A stretch of DNA of 64,000 bases from Hyaloperonospora brassicae (lineage: Eukaryota > Oomycota > Peronosporomycetes > Peronosporales > Peronosporaceae). Below, one piece after another: positions 1 through 13,269 of this stretch. Where the stretch lies: NCBI GenBank assembly GCA_947650285.1, contig CANTFL010001445.1, positions 1,054,001 through 1,118,000 of the forward strand, written 5' to 3'. Under the pieces are notes generated by a model, which was not told where the DNA came from, made no database searches, and saw only the letters and a program-made list of their open reading frames with translations. Numbering within the stretch: position 1 is the stretch's first letter; the number at the start of each line of letters is the position of its first letter. The position numbers and the translations under genes are program-made.

Positions 1-823
1 CTTTGATGTACTTGGACCTCCGGCCTCGCCACTCGCCCTGAACATCACGCACTTTGCGTTCGGCGACTTTGGTGGCAGGGATGTCGGCACAAAGCGATTC
101 TGTTGCATTCCCGAATCGACAGACGAGGTAGAATTCGGAGGGAAGAGAATTTGCTCCGTACACTCGTCTGTATCGCTCCGCACTTGCATCGCTGTGCGAG
201 ACTCGTTCTTCTCGCTGCACGAAGACTCTGATCGCTCTTCCTCGTCTTTGATTGACATCTCGTCGTTTCTTACACAGTAAAAGTGATTGTGATCTTGCTC
301 GTCGGACGTGTGTTCTCTCACAGTGACACTCTGCTGCTCTGAGCCCAATCGGCTATCGATCACGCGGCCTTTCTCGTCTTGTGGAGCATACTTGTCCACT
401 TGCAGCATCTTTAAAAGTCGCTCCTTACTATGAGCCGTCAATGAACGAGTACACACTTGCTGCATGAACTCATTCAACTGTCGAACGCGATGCACACATA
501 AGCGAAGGTTAGACGAGTGCAGACACTACTGCGAGCTCAAGACAACATATTCGTACCAACACTTGTCGAACTTCCACTGTCTCGGGTCGTAGCGAGCCTT
601 TGCGACTCCACCAGATCTTGGGCGGAAACTTCGCGGTAATACGTGCAGAGTTTTGGCCCAACTTCAGGTGCTTTGCGAAATATCGAAATTGCCGGTAACG
701 AATAAGCCGTTGATAGCACAGACCCTGGTAGTTCACGGACGTGCGGTACACCGTGTAGGCCAGCGGCGTGTCGGGGTGGCGCGTCTGTGAGCCAATGACA
801 GCCACACGCAGTTTCCCGGCCAT
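1..823 (-). CDS. PX-domain protein, 3' part outside window
   Basis: Two exons on the minus strand: 823-557 (89 codons) and 477-1, still open at the window edge (159 codons here). Exon 1 begins MAGKLRVAVIGSQTRHPDT and carries the core of a phox-homology (PX) domain: the RLIRYRQF strand (residues 40-47), the KHLK helix (51-54), a proline loop FPPK (66-69) and SLRPETVEVRQ (77-87). Exon 2 continues the domain in frame with LNEFMQQV, then runs into a Ser/Glu-rich, low-complexity tail. PX domains bind phosphoinositides (commonly PI3P) and place proteins on endosomal membranes; that role is inferred from the family. The reading frame also extends upstream to an ATG at 973, but those 50 residues do not look like PX sequence, so I prefer 823. 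The partner domains lie outside the window. This is the only ordinary host gene I can name here. Confidence 0.8.
478..556 (-). other. Spliceosomal intron in the PX gene
   Basis: A 79-bp phase-0 intron on the minus strand. It starts GTACGAATATG, has a CTAAC branch-like site and ends CGACAG. Unspliced, the exon 1 frame reaches a stop inside this segment. Removing it joins VEVRQVL to LNEFMQQV and restores PX homology. Length and signals suit oomycete introns. Not confirmed by transcripts. Confidence 0.8.
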
Positions 824-1952
824 ATCGTGGCTATCGCTGCTGCGAGGCAGAGACTCGCGCGGCTGACAGAAGCACCACAGACAACGAGGAAAGATGTCGC
901 GCAACAGAATTGTTGGTAGGTCTTGTTCAGTCCCAAATGGAGAATGGCCGCTGGGGAAATCTTCAAATGGCAATCTAAGTACGATTTAGGGCCACAAATA
1001 GTGCGAGTGTCGCAGAGAAAAAACGTGCACGTGTCGTGCATTCGTCAATTACCGGCCAGTGCGATGATGTAACACCCATGCAGATCGCACGATGTTGACC
1101 ACTCTCTCCTTGCGCAATATAAATTGACAATCGAGTTGCTAAATGAGAGGCTCGTAGACGGCAAACTGAGGCAGGCTATGCAAGCACAGTTGCGACGTTT
1201 TTCGACGATAAGCAACTTCAACGGGATGTATCGCCTCTTTCTCGTCACTTTTGACTGTACATATCGCCATCCAGCACCCACCCATTAATGACAAATGCTA
1301 GTAATGAACGTATATGATGAAACTGCAACTTATAATTGATGTGACTACAGTAGCATGAGTAGATAATATCCGATCATTAGTAGGATGTCTGGCCTTTCAA
1401 GCATATATTACTGAATTCCGTAGCATATTATTATATTGCTGCATTTAACACGGGGAGCTTCACGATTCTTAGCTTGATTATTTCTTATTGATTCCTTCAA
1501 GTTTTTAGGAATATACTTCAATCGGCAAAATCATAGCTAGCAAAATTAGTGTTATGAAATAATGAAGGGCTTTTTCTGTATCTGAACATTATTATTATGT
1601 CATTCTGTATCACACACTATAAATAAAGATGTCAATCGACCCGGATACTGATGGTTTCAAGCTAAAAAGAATTACAAATTAAAAATGCTTCGTTATGTAT
1701 ATTATTACGAAGGATAATTAGTTTTTAACTGTTTTCCACTCAGCTAAAAACTACAAAACAACATTTAGTATTAAATTGCAATCGTAAGGTATTTTAACGG
1801 TAAAATCTTTGGTTGTATCATTACAAATTAGTTTGCTATATAATCAGGTGCAACGATAGAATAATAAAAATGCGATAATCATGACAATTACCAAATAAAG
1901 AAGATATTACTCACAGAATACATTCTTCTTACAGTTGAGGTATTTTAAACAG
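824..1952. other. Spacer upstream of the PX gene
   Basis: The first ~450 bp has mixed composition and then becomes AT-rich. It should hold the PX promoter, but I see no motif that I can support. Reading frames here (for example 1045-1281 minus) have no recognisable domain. Confidence 0.5.
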
Positions 1953-2240
1953 TGTTACAGGGGAAGCCCGTTATAGGGTATTTTTTACAACAATAATGAT
2001 AAGGGATCATATTCTGTTTAGTATTCTTATCACAATATCACTAAATTCGGCGATATTGTTGCGGTGGCTCAAGGGGTTTTTTATTCGTTGATATTGGACA
2101 TTACATCAGCCTATAAATCGCTGCTAGACGCGCGAAAGGAAGTTGAGTAGATGCACCATACATAATTTGTTATAAAAATGGTTAAGACAGGACTCACAAG
2201 ACAAGACAAATTAAAACTTATATATACAGTTTCCCCTTAT
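1953..2240 (+). repeat. Decayed gypsy-family LTR
   Basis: Starts TGTTACAGGGGAAGCCCG, a mutated form of the TGTAACGGGGCAGCCCG start of the intact gypsy LTRs in this window. It then keeps, in order, the CAATATCAC..GATATTG hairpin, a TTGATAT block and AATCGCTGCTAGACGCGCG (intact: AATCGCCGCAAGACGCGCG). The right end is not clear. No internal element adjoins, so it is probably an old solo LTR. Confidence 0.6.
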
Positions 2241-5200
2241 AATCACTAATTGTAGTCGCTAAGTCTAACATCCTTTCTTTATAAGGCACAGTGTACATCT
2301 TTGAGAAGTGCCTTGGTTCTCGCTGCAGTCTATGAGAGCTTACTACGCACTGTACACAGTGCGTAACCACCCGTGCCTCGTTACAGTCAGCAATATCGCA
2401 GAGTTTAGAATATAAAATGCCACGACTGATCATGACGGGCAAGAGACGTCGTCGAGATTATACCTTTGTAACGAGTATTTTGAACTAAATAGCTTGTTTA
2501 GTCATACCTAGACGTGCGAACAAATTAGTTTTGCTTTCTTTGCAGATACTCGATGAAATCTTTTTCATAACAGATGAAAAGGGGCCAGCTTGATGATGAG
2601 ATGACGAACCCGAAACGGGTTGCTATGAGTAATCTTGCTTGGCCTTAATCTGCCAAGGCATACAATTATATCCGTAAAAAAGAATGTTGCATGGACCTAA
2701 TTGCGAAAACGTTCGCTTCGGCATTCCCTAAAACTTGTAAAACCCTTATGAGCGACAAAAAGTAAAATATGAATATTATAAGAAAACAATCCGTAGATTA
2801 GTAACATGTTTTTAAGCGCCACTGATGCATTTGACTATTATCGTAATATGCACATACCTGTACATATCTATATTGTAATATTTCGACCAATATGTGGGTA
2901 TTTACTTTCTGATTGAGACAGATACGAACCCTTGCGGCTTCTTTCGTCGACAATCATTTTGCAAGAGGCGTGTAAGGCGTTGCTCCAACAACCTTCAATT
3001 GAAGGTAATGTTTATCATTCGATTATACGGCCGCAATATTTTTTTGACTTAATTCAAATCGAATGATCCAACTCTGCATAGCATGCACTTCCATCATAGA
3101 GGTGCCTTACATTGACAGTAAAAAGCACTACAGTGTCACATTGTCGCTTACACTGATAGCTTGCTACATAATACTCACGATGGCATAAGAAGACATTGAC
3201 ACAAGCTAAAACTTACAATTCCACAAAGGAAGGGTAAGCGGAACATTTAATGATGTAGGAGGTCGTCACAAAAATTGTTGCAGATACGCATTGTGAAACG
3301 TATACGGATAGAGCGCACAATGCTGATGGAGTATTGTAATTGTAGCATAAAATAGCAATTGCAGATTGATTTTGATGTTCGTACGTCGATCGCTTTGTCG
3401 AGCAAAATATTTAGGAGGAATATTGTTTATTTAAGTCGAGGACACTGTGACTATTGCCCCCAATTTCCCTCTAATTCAAGTTTGTTAATGCACTTGAAGT
3501 TAAATGTGACGGTGATAAAGAGATTTATCTAGCGCCTAATTATATCAACCAACCACTTTAGGCTATAACGATATGTTGTGCAAAGGCAGGGCATAGTTTA
3601 GCATAACAATTGGTCAAAGTTTATTGATACACTTAGAACGCATCATCACAATAATATCGCCAAGTAAGAATATTTAATGGGGACAAAAAAATAGTTTTTA
3701 CTAGTTCTGTTCATATGGTTCAGCTGGAGCTATTGCGTGATCGATACTCCGCAACTAAATCCTCGAGAAAACTGCCTGAGCTCAGCAAATTTTAGACTTT
3801 TGCCTCGTGTGACTTCACAAAAGAATGGCAGACTTAAGCGTTTTTATAGGCCACCGAAAGCTGTATACACCCGACTAGAAAATTTACGGTGTTACCGGCT
3901 GAGAACCACCGGCTTATCTCCAGGCAAGTCTTCAACGGTCCCTGCTAGTAGGCTATCCGTATCGCCGCTCGTCAAGACTTCATACAATGCCGTCTGTTGG
4001 ATCACCCGTTTCAGTAATGACAAGAAAAAAGGCCGCCGCTACCGATTGAACACCACGTACCGACGTACTGTATTGGCGCTATTAATCTCAATTTCTAGAA
4101 GCTAGCTTCTCGAGGTGCGACATCAGGCATACAATTGACTACACACGGACAGCACAAATAAGTTTACGCGCGTCCTGAACATTGAGAAATCTTTTCTGTA
4201 TCGATTTTTGATTATTCTTCATCAGTAGAAGTTACATGTGTGGCTTCTACTCTCAACCTATTATTCTTATACAAACGTCTAGGCAACATTATAAAAATCT
4301 TCCCACACCCGATAAACTCAATTCGTCGAGTTCGATGCGATTAGTAGTTTGCAGCGCAAAAGGTTCGACTTGTTGTGTATTATGACTTTCCTAGTCGGTA
4401 GGATTATCGATTTCGACTCGTCGGGGAGTATAGCTCGTCGAGTTGTATGAGTCGTCGAGTTGGTAGATCCATCGAATTCGAATCCTCAGGTAGTTTGACA
4501 AGTCAGGCTAAATGAGTCGTCGAGTAGAAGGGCCCAACCAATGTTACTATTTAATTTATTATGTCGGTCTATGACTTGTCAAGTTGGCCGGATTGGCGAA
4601 TTATACAGGAAGTAATCCTCGATTAGAGGAGCGCACGTGAATATCCGTCTATAGTTAACATTGTAGTGAACAAAAAACATCTTTCTGCTTTCGAAGTTGT
4701 TTCACGTGATAACCACGCTAGAGTTATACGATGTAGACAACGAGTCATCTATATCAAAGAGCAAGTGTACGAAAAGTTTTATACTCATTTTACTCAGTGC
4801 CGGAAAAGACCAGGCAAAAGTTTGTTGAGATATGATCGTGTTGAACCCCCATTCACAATAATGGAGAGGATTAAATGTATTACAAGCACGCAATCATAAA
4901 AACATTAGAAGATAGTTTACGGGATTTCATTGCGTTCGGCTAAGAAGGTTGTAGAAGCGAGCTTGATACTAAAACGAAATTTATATGTACAAGACGCAAG
5001 TGTAGCAAAAGCTACTGACCCATCGTTCGCTATTTGATACGCTTGCCAAAATAATTTTAGTGAAATAGATAGGAACACAGATAAGGTTTAAGCTTTTTGA
5101 CATATAAGAAGGCAAATCGAATATGTCTAGTACTGGGCAAAGGTTATAATGCCTGCATTTTAAACTACATAAGGCCCAGTTGCGTACAAAGGAAAACTTG

Positions 5201-8200
5201 CGAGACCATCTGTATAATCGGTTCGATACCAAACATCAAATGGCGGATCTGGGAGCGCTCGTGAATGATCTGGGAAAGAGTGACAAGATTCTGAGTAGTC
5301 AACCGATGCATTCGTACTTAAATAATCTTCTTTTGGATTTACTCAATATATAATGGCTGAATACACGAAAGAATGGGTGCGTGAGCTCATTTTGACCGCG
5401 TCTTCAAGAAAAACCTGTGAATGAAATGCGTTCGAAAATTGCCTTCAACATTAAAACATCAGCACAGATATTTATTTGCAGCCGTTTTGTAGGAAGGGTG
5501 CAGCTTCAATTGGCTGTAAGAAGTGTTTAAGTAAGGTTGGAAGTGGACGTTTTCTTATTTGGTCACGCGCGCCACTATGAGCGTAAAAACCCGAAATTGA
5601 TGAGGAGGGACAATTCAGAGTAAGAATGCAAGCCAAAACACCTTATGCTAGGTGACGTCAAAACGTCACCGACGGCAAAGCAGTATCAAAAGGACCTAGC
5701 TTGATCGAACTTAATGATATACTAAAATGGTTATTTCGTAATAGGTGAAATAATGCGAAGATTATCGAAGGCCACAAATCGGATCCGAATTTTGGTTATA
5801 CTGGTACAAATTGGGAAGTTACTTTCAGTAGTGGATGTCTTACAACACTGTAAGATGTGAAGAAGTAGACCGAAGAATTCTTTGAGAAAAATACTAAAAA
5901 TGACCGTCGGGTTCGATCTGTGAGTGGATCTGATCCAAGAGGAGACTGAATCTAAGAAAGATCCTATCCGGGCCAATGGACGAATATAAATCAAAAAGCC
6001 TGCAATGTACGAGATACAGAGAGATTCATTAGACGACACGTGACGAGTGTCTTATATTATCGATATGCTAGGTTGTAGATTTAGCGATTCGGTCACCGAA
6101 GATTAATCAGACTTCAATTTACTACAAAAGAAACGCGTCACCTCTTTCGGGACGGACAGTTAGCCTCTTGACGAAATAAAAAGTTGTTGCGCCTCTCCTC
6201 TATACAATTGTCGCACCTGGATTGTATGGCCAGGTGCGTTCAGGGCTCTCACAAACATTAAGACAACGGCGATTGGGCGCAGCAAGAAAGCAAGGGTGAT
6301 CGAGATCGCGAGACGGCTTCATTGGTCAGAAGGTTAAGCAGATCAATATCTACATATTGGACAAGGCGATCTCGTAGAGATCCAGGTATCTCATATCGAG
6401 TACCTACAAGTGACCTGTGATCTAGCAAAGATATCCACACGATCACACTCGTCCCAAACACGGTCAAGTTTAGCATCGACACGTGTCCACCAAGAAGAGC
6501 TTGACCCGCCCTATCGACGGGTACACAATGTGACTAAGGATTATTACACGGAAATGGGGTGATTCTCCGGTAGTCGGTCGTCTGGTCACCAGTGGAGATG
6601 CGGGATCACATCAAGAAGTTTGTATATTCGCTGCACCATTAAGCTATAGGAGAGAGTGATTGATATCCAACCTTATTCGAATATAGACAAAATAAGCCTT
6701 TAACAGTAGCTTCGTTGCACAAATTGCTTAAGAGCATTTTCAATAACGATAGAACGCTTGATGTTGGTCAAAGTTCTTGGATTACGTGGGAATAAGTGTA
6801 ATTTGTTTTACGTTAATTAGCTCATTATCAATGTTATTAGATGGCATGGAACGTCAGTATACTAAAATATGTACAGTAATTGAATCATTGATACTTTGTA
6901 CGCGCGACCCATATAAGCGATTGTAGAACTTTACTGCACACACATGTATAAGCTCCAAGATTAAGTCACGGAGGAATTTTTCGACTGAGCAGCAGATTTT
7001 TGTATATTTTTCTGTTTAATGGAGTCGAAGACGTTGCTGTCTGGCATGATAGCCTGGGGCACAAGTGTCATGTTAGTTTGATTGACGGTGTAAAAAGACA
7101 TGGAACACATTAAGATGGACTATTAAATCGACATCTTTGCAGGAAACTACACAAACGTTAATATAAATTAAGGTTTATCGAAAATGTCAACGCCATGATT
7201 TTTTGCATGCCTCTTGATTATAATATACAACAATGGTTCAATTATCATACGAAGATTTTATAGTCTTCAAAAAGTGTAAATTTACGTTGCATAGAAGCAA
7301 CCCCACTAAATTCAAAAAAATGATAATGTTAATATTCTATAAACCGTGTATTGAATTAGCTATATATCAAAAATATAAAAAGCGTACTGTATCCGTGGAT
7401 AATTCGACAACTCACTTTGCACATCAAGTTTCAATCGATGAAAGGAAGTTTTATACAAGATTATTATTAAAACAGGTATTTATGGGCGGAAATAGTTTGC
7501 AAAAACGTTGGTCATGTGCATAAAAAAACCTTTAGTAAATGCTTTATGCTATCATTGGAAGGGTGAAGGAAAATTTAAGGCAGGCAGAATCAAAACACCA
7601 CTCATGGGTGTAAGCAATATAGAATGTAGAATACGTCAACGACCGCTTGCTCTGTGAGATGAAGAACGATTACCTATCGATCTTATGTATAATCCGAAAA
7701 CACACACATCAGATTCGAGCTATAAAAACTCTGGTATACTACCATACAAAAATATGAAGCGTAAGAATTTAGTGTGCATTGCAAAAATGTATTTGATACT
7801 TTATCGCGGCTTCGTTGTCAAATGAATTGCTAAACCGACAGCGTAATACATGTTTTGATAGGATGTCAATATCAATGAACGATATAAGAAAAACTATCGC
7901 TACGATGTTAATATTAAAGATACGTATAACTGGCTACACACGTCTGACGAGATCTTAGATACAGTGACCTAAAATATCTACCTAGTCACGCTGACTGTGA
8001 TGTATCACACAGGATTGTGAGTAATATCGAAGTGGATTGGTAGAATTATGCGCGCAATATTCGTATGTAAATTGTGTCGGGTTATGGCAATAGTATTGAG
8101 GTGCTCGACACAGTAAGTGAAACAAAATGCAATAAAGGCGACCAGGACACAGAAAGTAAAAAAAAGTGAGAATAGTGACCATTAATTTGTCGAAAGCAAC

Positions 8201-9781
8201 CATCAATCCGTAGAAAGTGAATTTCGAAGTGGAAAAATGATGAATATTTGGACCGCATTTGTAACGGGCCCCCGTTGACCCCATTGATGTATTTCAATTG
8301 GGCGCTACAGATGAACACGAGGAAGAGGAATTAAAATGCTATCTTTGCGCGGTATTATGATAGCTAAGATTTTATGAAACTGACTATCCTTTGTCAGAAA
8401 TAACACCAGAATATGATAAAGCATTGAAAAGTGAGGAGGTCAAGTATTCTTACTTGATTGGTACTAGTTATAAATGTAAGACGTTGTTAAATATATAATG
8501 GACACCAAAGCTATAGCCTACATGCCAGGAAATACCAATGAAACATATAATTAATTATTGAAGTCCTCGAGACATCGAGAAAATACGTCGCAAGAGGGAA
8601 CGCATATCTCGAAGGGCGTCGTAAAGCGTACTAAATCCAAGAAAGTCTTATAAGCGTAATCGTATTTTGCGTGACCCAGAGCGAAAAAAACAATAACACC
8701 ATTAAAAAGAATAGCGATCAAGCGCAACACTTAAAGTTCTTACGCAAAATATCACGTAAATACATTTCGTATCAGCGCGTGTATGATAAATACAAAAGCG
8801 GCACAATGAAGCGATAACATCAAAAAGCTTAGAATGGATGCCTTTAAACCTATAAAATGTTCTTTCGAAGACAAGTAAGTTCTGGACCTGATCATATGGT
8901 AAATCATGATATTTAAAAGAAGCATTGTAGAGAAGATGTGAATATTCAACCCAACATGTGATCACATTTATGCGATAAATCGATTCAGGGTGAATATCTG
9001 TGCATTTGGAGATAAGCAGTAGCAATATATCGATCACAAAATATTTTTTTTCTTGTGGCCATCGCAAGTGCATTCAGGCTCTTTGTCGCAATAAGTACAG
9101 AGATTAATTGAAAAATCATCAAGGCATCGTAAATTATACTTGCTTAAAAGAAGTTATATCAATTAGGCAGTACTAAAATGCACTTGTAATATTATTTGTG
9201 AGAAGGAAGTTTTTATGTCTGCGGTAAAACAAGACTCCACATAGTCTAGAGTATTCAAGACGGTAGCGCAATTTTAAAACTAACAAATGCTTGCATAGGT
9301 ACGATTTAAACGCTTTTATTTCAAGCCATGCCCGTACGTATACAGTTTAAATAGCGAATTATTGAACTCGTGGAGATCTACGTAGATGACTCTAATTGGT
9401 CTACTATAATTGGAGCATTATATGACGCACTTTTCTCTCACCTCGATGCAATTTATGGTCTAAATCATCGTGGACTCTAAACAAGTATTTAGTTCTAATT
9501 CAGACCTTAATAGTTTTGCGATGAATAAATTTTAGCCGTGATACTGAACTACAAAAGTTTAGGAACTCTTTTTGCGTATTTTCACGATAGGACGATTTCC
9601 ATGTAGTCAAACATTCGATTTGCCCCAATTGATGTGACTGATCAGGAAGATGACCATCGCAACCAAAAGCCTGTTTGGTCTAGATCGTCGTATCGGTAAT
9701 TCATTGACTCGATGGTGTATATGGCTCCCAGAAGCATGCCGGGTATAGTCTATGTCGTCGATTAGTGGATGCGTACATGCC
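2241..9781. other. AT-rich gene desert
   Basis: About 7.5 kb, AT-rich, with only short scattered reading frames. None gives a domain I recognise. An island at 3737-4105 is less AT-rich and has a frame on each strand (the plus frame starts at GTG), but I cannot assign it. A degenerate TCGTCGAGTT motif recurs at about 4323-4525. A 96-codon frame at 7233-7523 is Lys/Tyr-rich and unplaced. I see no RXLR or CRN effector signature. Confidence 0.5.
4319..4530 (+). repeat. Degenerate TCGTCGAGTT motif cluster
   Basis: The motif TCGTCGAGTT or a close variant occurs at about 4323, 4414, 4434, 4452 and 4515. Spacing is irregular and the DNA between is not clearly repeated, so this is a loose cluster and may be a relic of a tandem array. 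Confidence 0.4.
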
Positions 9782-9786
9782 CCCAC

Positions 9787-10231
9787 TGTAACGGGGTGAA
9801 TTCGTTACATAAAATTGGTACAAAAGTACCAATTTTTTTAATATTATTTGTTTTGATAATATCTAATTAACATCACTCGAAATGAATGATGTTGTCGGAT
9901 TATTATCGCCAAGGATAATATCCGTGGAGGGGTCCACTTCTCGGTTGATGTACAGTATACATCAACTAACTCAACCACCAATTGCTGCTGGACGCGCGCA
10001 ATGGGTGGTGAGCAAGCGACACACATAAGGGAAGATAAATTAATAGGATTGGAGAAAGTCAAAGATGATTTATCAACGTAATAACTATATTAAATAGACA
10101 GTTCTACTTCTCCCTCAAGACAGAGCTTCCGGGTTCTGTTTTACCTACCGCTTCCTCGGTTGCCTTGTGCACGATTGTCGGACACACGTCACCCTTGCGT
10201 TAAGTTCACGCATGGGGTGAGCTCCGTTACA
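9787..10231 (+). repeat. Solo LTR of a related gypsy subfamily
   Basis: 445 bp beginning TGTAACGGGGTGAATTCG and ending GAGCTCCGTTACA, flanked by a perfect 5-bp target duplication CCCAC (9782-9786 and 10232-10236). It shares blocks with the other gypsy LTRs here (ACGCGCGCAATGGGTGGTGAG, TACCTACCGCTTCCTCGG as short matches, CCTTGCGTTAAGTTCACGC) but is longer and diverged. It contains strong hairpins, for example AATTGGTAC-aaaa-GTACCAATT. No internal sequence remains: probably LTR-LTR recombination after insertion. Confidence 0.9.
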
Positions 10232-10236
10232 CCCAC

Positions 10237-11160
10237 TCCGCAGAATCTTAAGAACATTTAAAATCTATACGCCATTTTTACGGAATGTAAAAAGAAATTA
10301 GGGCATCTTATTATTTACCTATACCATTCAGAATAACATTATGGAACTACAATTATTGAAAGAATATAACTCGAATTCGGGTTATGATACTTACCTAGGA
10401 AACGTATCCATAAACACATCATAAAGTTAGCAGGAGATACGATTTGTGGGCAACAAGACATCATTAATGTTTCGATCACTGCTGAAACCAGGTATGTAGT
10501 GGCTTGAAAATTCTAGATGGTAGTACACAATTTAATTATATGCTGAGATAAGTAATAATAGATTTGGGAGTATATCTAATGCTTGGATCTTCAAACTAGC
10601 CAAAATCGAAATGGTAAGTGATCCGACTAATAGTCGACGTCTTCAAAACAACCAGCTTCGATAGCACTATGTGAACAATCATAGAGCGCACAAGAATGTG
10701 CATATATTTACATTTGAACGGGTTACAGCCCATTGTTGTAAACGAGCACACTCTTAATTAAACTGATAAGCGCTTTTATGGCTTTCTACAATATTGTGCG
10801 TGCTCCAGGACTTCACGTACACGTGAGTGTTGAGGATGTGTTACGAAAAAAATGATGAGCAAAGGAACGTTAGAAGAGGAGAATACTAAAATTTTATTTA
10901 ATGTAGACATGTATTTTAACCATCCTTCATTGTACTACATATATTATATTAATAAAGAATTTACTATGTTGGTCTCTCGATTACAACCCATTAAGCGCGT
11001 CTAGTACCGATTGGTGATTCATCAATTTGTTATGATGGTCTATACTACCCACTAAAAGAATTGTCTCGAAGGTAACCCTAGATATGTTTATATTCCATTA
11101 AGATCTTATTAGCCAGGTAAAAATGGTAGACAGCATAAATTATGATATAATTCAAATTTA
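10237..11160. other. AT-rich spacer, nothing recognised
   Basis: AT-rich, without a long reading frame or a repeat I can connect to the rest of the window. Confidence 0.5.
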
Positions 11161-11164
11161 TATA

Positions 11165-12345
11165 TTCAAGGGAAAATAAAAAAATGCCACAATTTATCAC
11201 GAAAATAAAAAAGGCCACGACTAGAGGCACACCCTACTTTTGCTAGGAGCACACCCATTTTGCTACGGGCACACCCTCCCGCATAAAATGATAAAAATGA
11301 CTTCTCAATTTATAGTGCAGAATAATATGTAAAACACTTAAGTTACTTACCACTGCTTCCTATCTCCCAACCTTATACGGCAGATCCGTTCTTGCGCAAA
11401 TACTGTCAATCCATCGTGGCCAGGTTGGATATCAAACGACCAATGGCTGATGGAATCTCTACTGTCTAATTACGGTATCCAATCCGAGGGTACGATGTCG
11501 AGTGACCTGACCATCGGCAGTGGCAACGGATTGTTTTTTCGACGTTTTTTTACGAAGACAGGCACGGGCAAACACATAAGGCTTGCAGTATGTGTAGCCT
11601 TTAAGGCTATGGTCTGTGACGAGGTACGTACCGGTACATACCGTTAAATTTCCCACTTCAGCCACAACATTTCAAGTAAGAAGATACAAAAAATTACGCA
11701 CGAAGTATTTCATCAACATGCTAGAATTCCGTCGCTTTCTTTCACCGTCAATGAGGTTGTGACTGCTCTATAGGTCCCGCCTCGATCGCACTTGTTATGT
11801 ACCGGTTGCAGGCCCCGCTTCGTTTTCATTGATCTGGCGACGATGATGGCATACCGCCGATAGCCGCAAGACGGTTTGAAGCTGCTTTCATTCCATTCCT
11901 GGAAATAAAACTGGTTCCATTGAGAGCGGCAGGTAGGGGTTGAAGCTATTCCAGAGACGGTTGTTCTCTATTGGGATTTCGTACGCCATTTTGTGAGTTC
12001 AGCTGGTGTGTGTGTTATTATCTGGTGTTTTCAGTCGTATTGTATGAGTATGAGTATGAGGGACATATACGCAATTGCGCGGCCATGAAAGGTGTTAAAG
12101 ACATGTTCTTCTTCTTTTGCAAAAGATATAATCCACGCCTTTAAACGCTAGATCTTTAGGCCAAGCACCATCAAAAATTCGGTTAAGTGCTTTTACATAA
12201 AATTGTACTGTGACGTACACACACATTCTTCTCCACTTTATAATGAGAAGTCCTTTTTTATCATTGTAGGCGGGGGTGTGTGCCCGTAGCAAAAATGGGG
12301 TGTGCCTCTAGTCGTGGCCAATAAAAAATGCCCCAAAAATTGAAT
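11165..12345. mobile_element. Inverted-repeat element, possible decayed DNA transposon
   Basis: An arm at about 11213-11321 (GGCCACGACTAGAGGCACAC..., then GCTACGGGCACACC) is matched in reverse complement at about 12232-12319. The left arm has an extra partial copy of the GCACACCC unit. The ~900 bp between holds short frames on the minus strand (one at 12095-12292 begins MLRAHTPAYNDKKG) with no family I can name. The right arm runs straight into repeat X, which recurs near 38.7 kb. The arms may therefore be ends of one transposon, or two opposed copies of one repeat. No clear target duplication seen. Confidence 0.5.
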
Positions 12346-12790
12346 TAATAATACCTACGCCCTAGTATTATTAAGTTAATGTGGCACACGTGAAAGCAAG
12401 TGTCCTTAATCATTTTTGTTTTCCCTTTCACGCCCGTGACCAAACCCCGCCCGGTTCGGGAATCCGCGAAAGGGTTCTGCCGTGGGCGTGCTGCGCTTGC
12501 ATTCACCATTTGCAGAACCCTCTCCGCAGCACGGCCATAAATATGGCGGGTTTTGGTCACGGCCCTTCCCAGTATGTCTGTGCTAATGTAGTTGATACTG
12601 ATCCTATTGATTTTTAATTGTTGTTTCAGTAGCTGTTGACGATATTGTTGCTGCTACTGGTGACGCTTCTGCTGTTGTTGCTGCTGCGGTTGTTGTTGTA
12701 GGTGCTTTTGTTGATGTTAATTGAAGTGTGGCTGCATCATGATTCTCGGCATAAGAGGCAGGTCTCAAGAATAGCGTGGTGGGCGCAGGA
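12270..12790 (+). repeat. Repeat X, copy 1
   Basis: Matches a second copy at 38640-39299 plus 44156-44680. Shared landmarks in order: GTGTGTGCCCGTAGCAAAAA-type start, CCTAGTATTATTAAGTTAATGTGG, the GTGACCAA..CCGCCC block, GGGTTCTGCCG.GGGCGTGCTG, a GTT/GCT-rich tract (12610-12720), then AAGTGTGGCTGCAT.ATGATTCTC. Coding capacity is doubtful; the GTT/GCT tract gives low-complexity peptides in several frames. Confidence 0.65.
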
Positions 12791-13269
12791 TACGGATGAA
12801 GTGAGATTTGGATATTGTGCTGCTTCGCTACAAGGTTCGTACATCAAATTTAAATCCAGCATATTCTGACTTGCGTAATCTTAATAAAAGTGTGGCGCCT
12901 TAAAAGAGATATCCTTATCAGGTAAATAACAAATTAAGAACTCCGGCGTGGGCGTGAAAACACGTGACGTAAGTGGTCAATGAGCACTGTTAGGCTTCAG
13001 AGTATTGTCTACAAAGACATCCGATACACTGCTAATACCAACCTGCCAATTTGTTTGCCGTTGACATCGCACTTAATTCTTGAATACATACTAATTATTT
13101 TCATCTTCAAATATGGCCTGGCAACTCAAGTTGTCGATAAGTACCAAGATGGTCACCAGCGCAAGCAGCGCACGTCGAACCGCTCGGTTCACAGTAAGTC
13201 GTACCTGAGCCGCGACAAGGCTTTTAAGAGCAGCAAGCGCCGCGACATGAATAGCAGAAAGCGTGTCCT

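Noticed and set aside
3737..4105. 122-codon ORF in the AT-rich desert
   Set aside because: Starts at GTG, the opposite strand is equally open in pieces, and no domain was recognised. Left as an unassigned island.
4319..4530. Possible CRISPR or satellite array
   Set aside because: Motif spacing is irregular, unit ill-defined and the organism is eukaryotic.
9844..10062. 72-codon ORF within the solo LTR
   Set aside because: Lies wholly inside an LTR and has no similarity to coding families.
12610..12720. GTT/GCT-rich tract as a protein-coding exon
   Set aside because: Only low-complexity peptides result and the tract varies freely between the two copies of repeat X.
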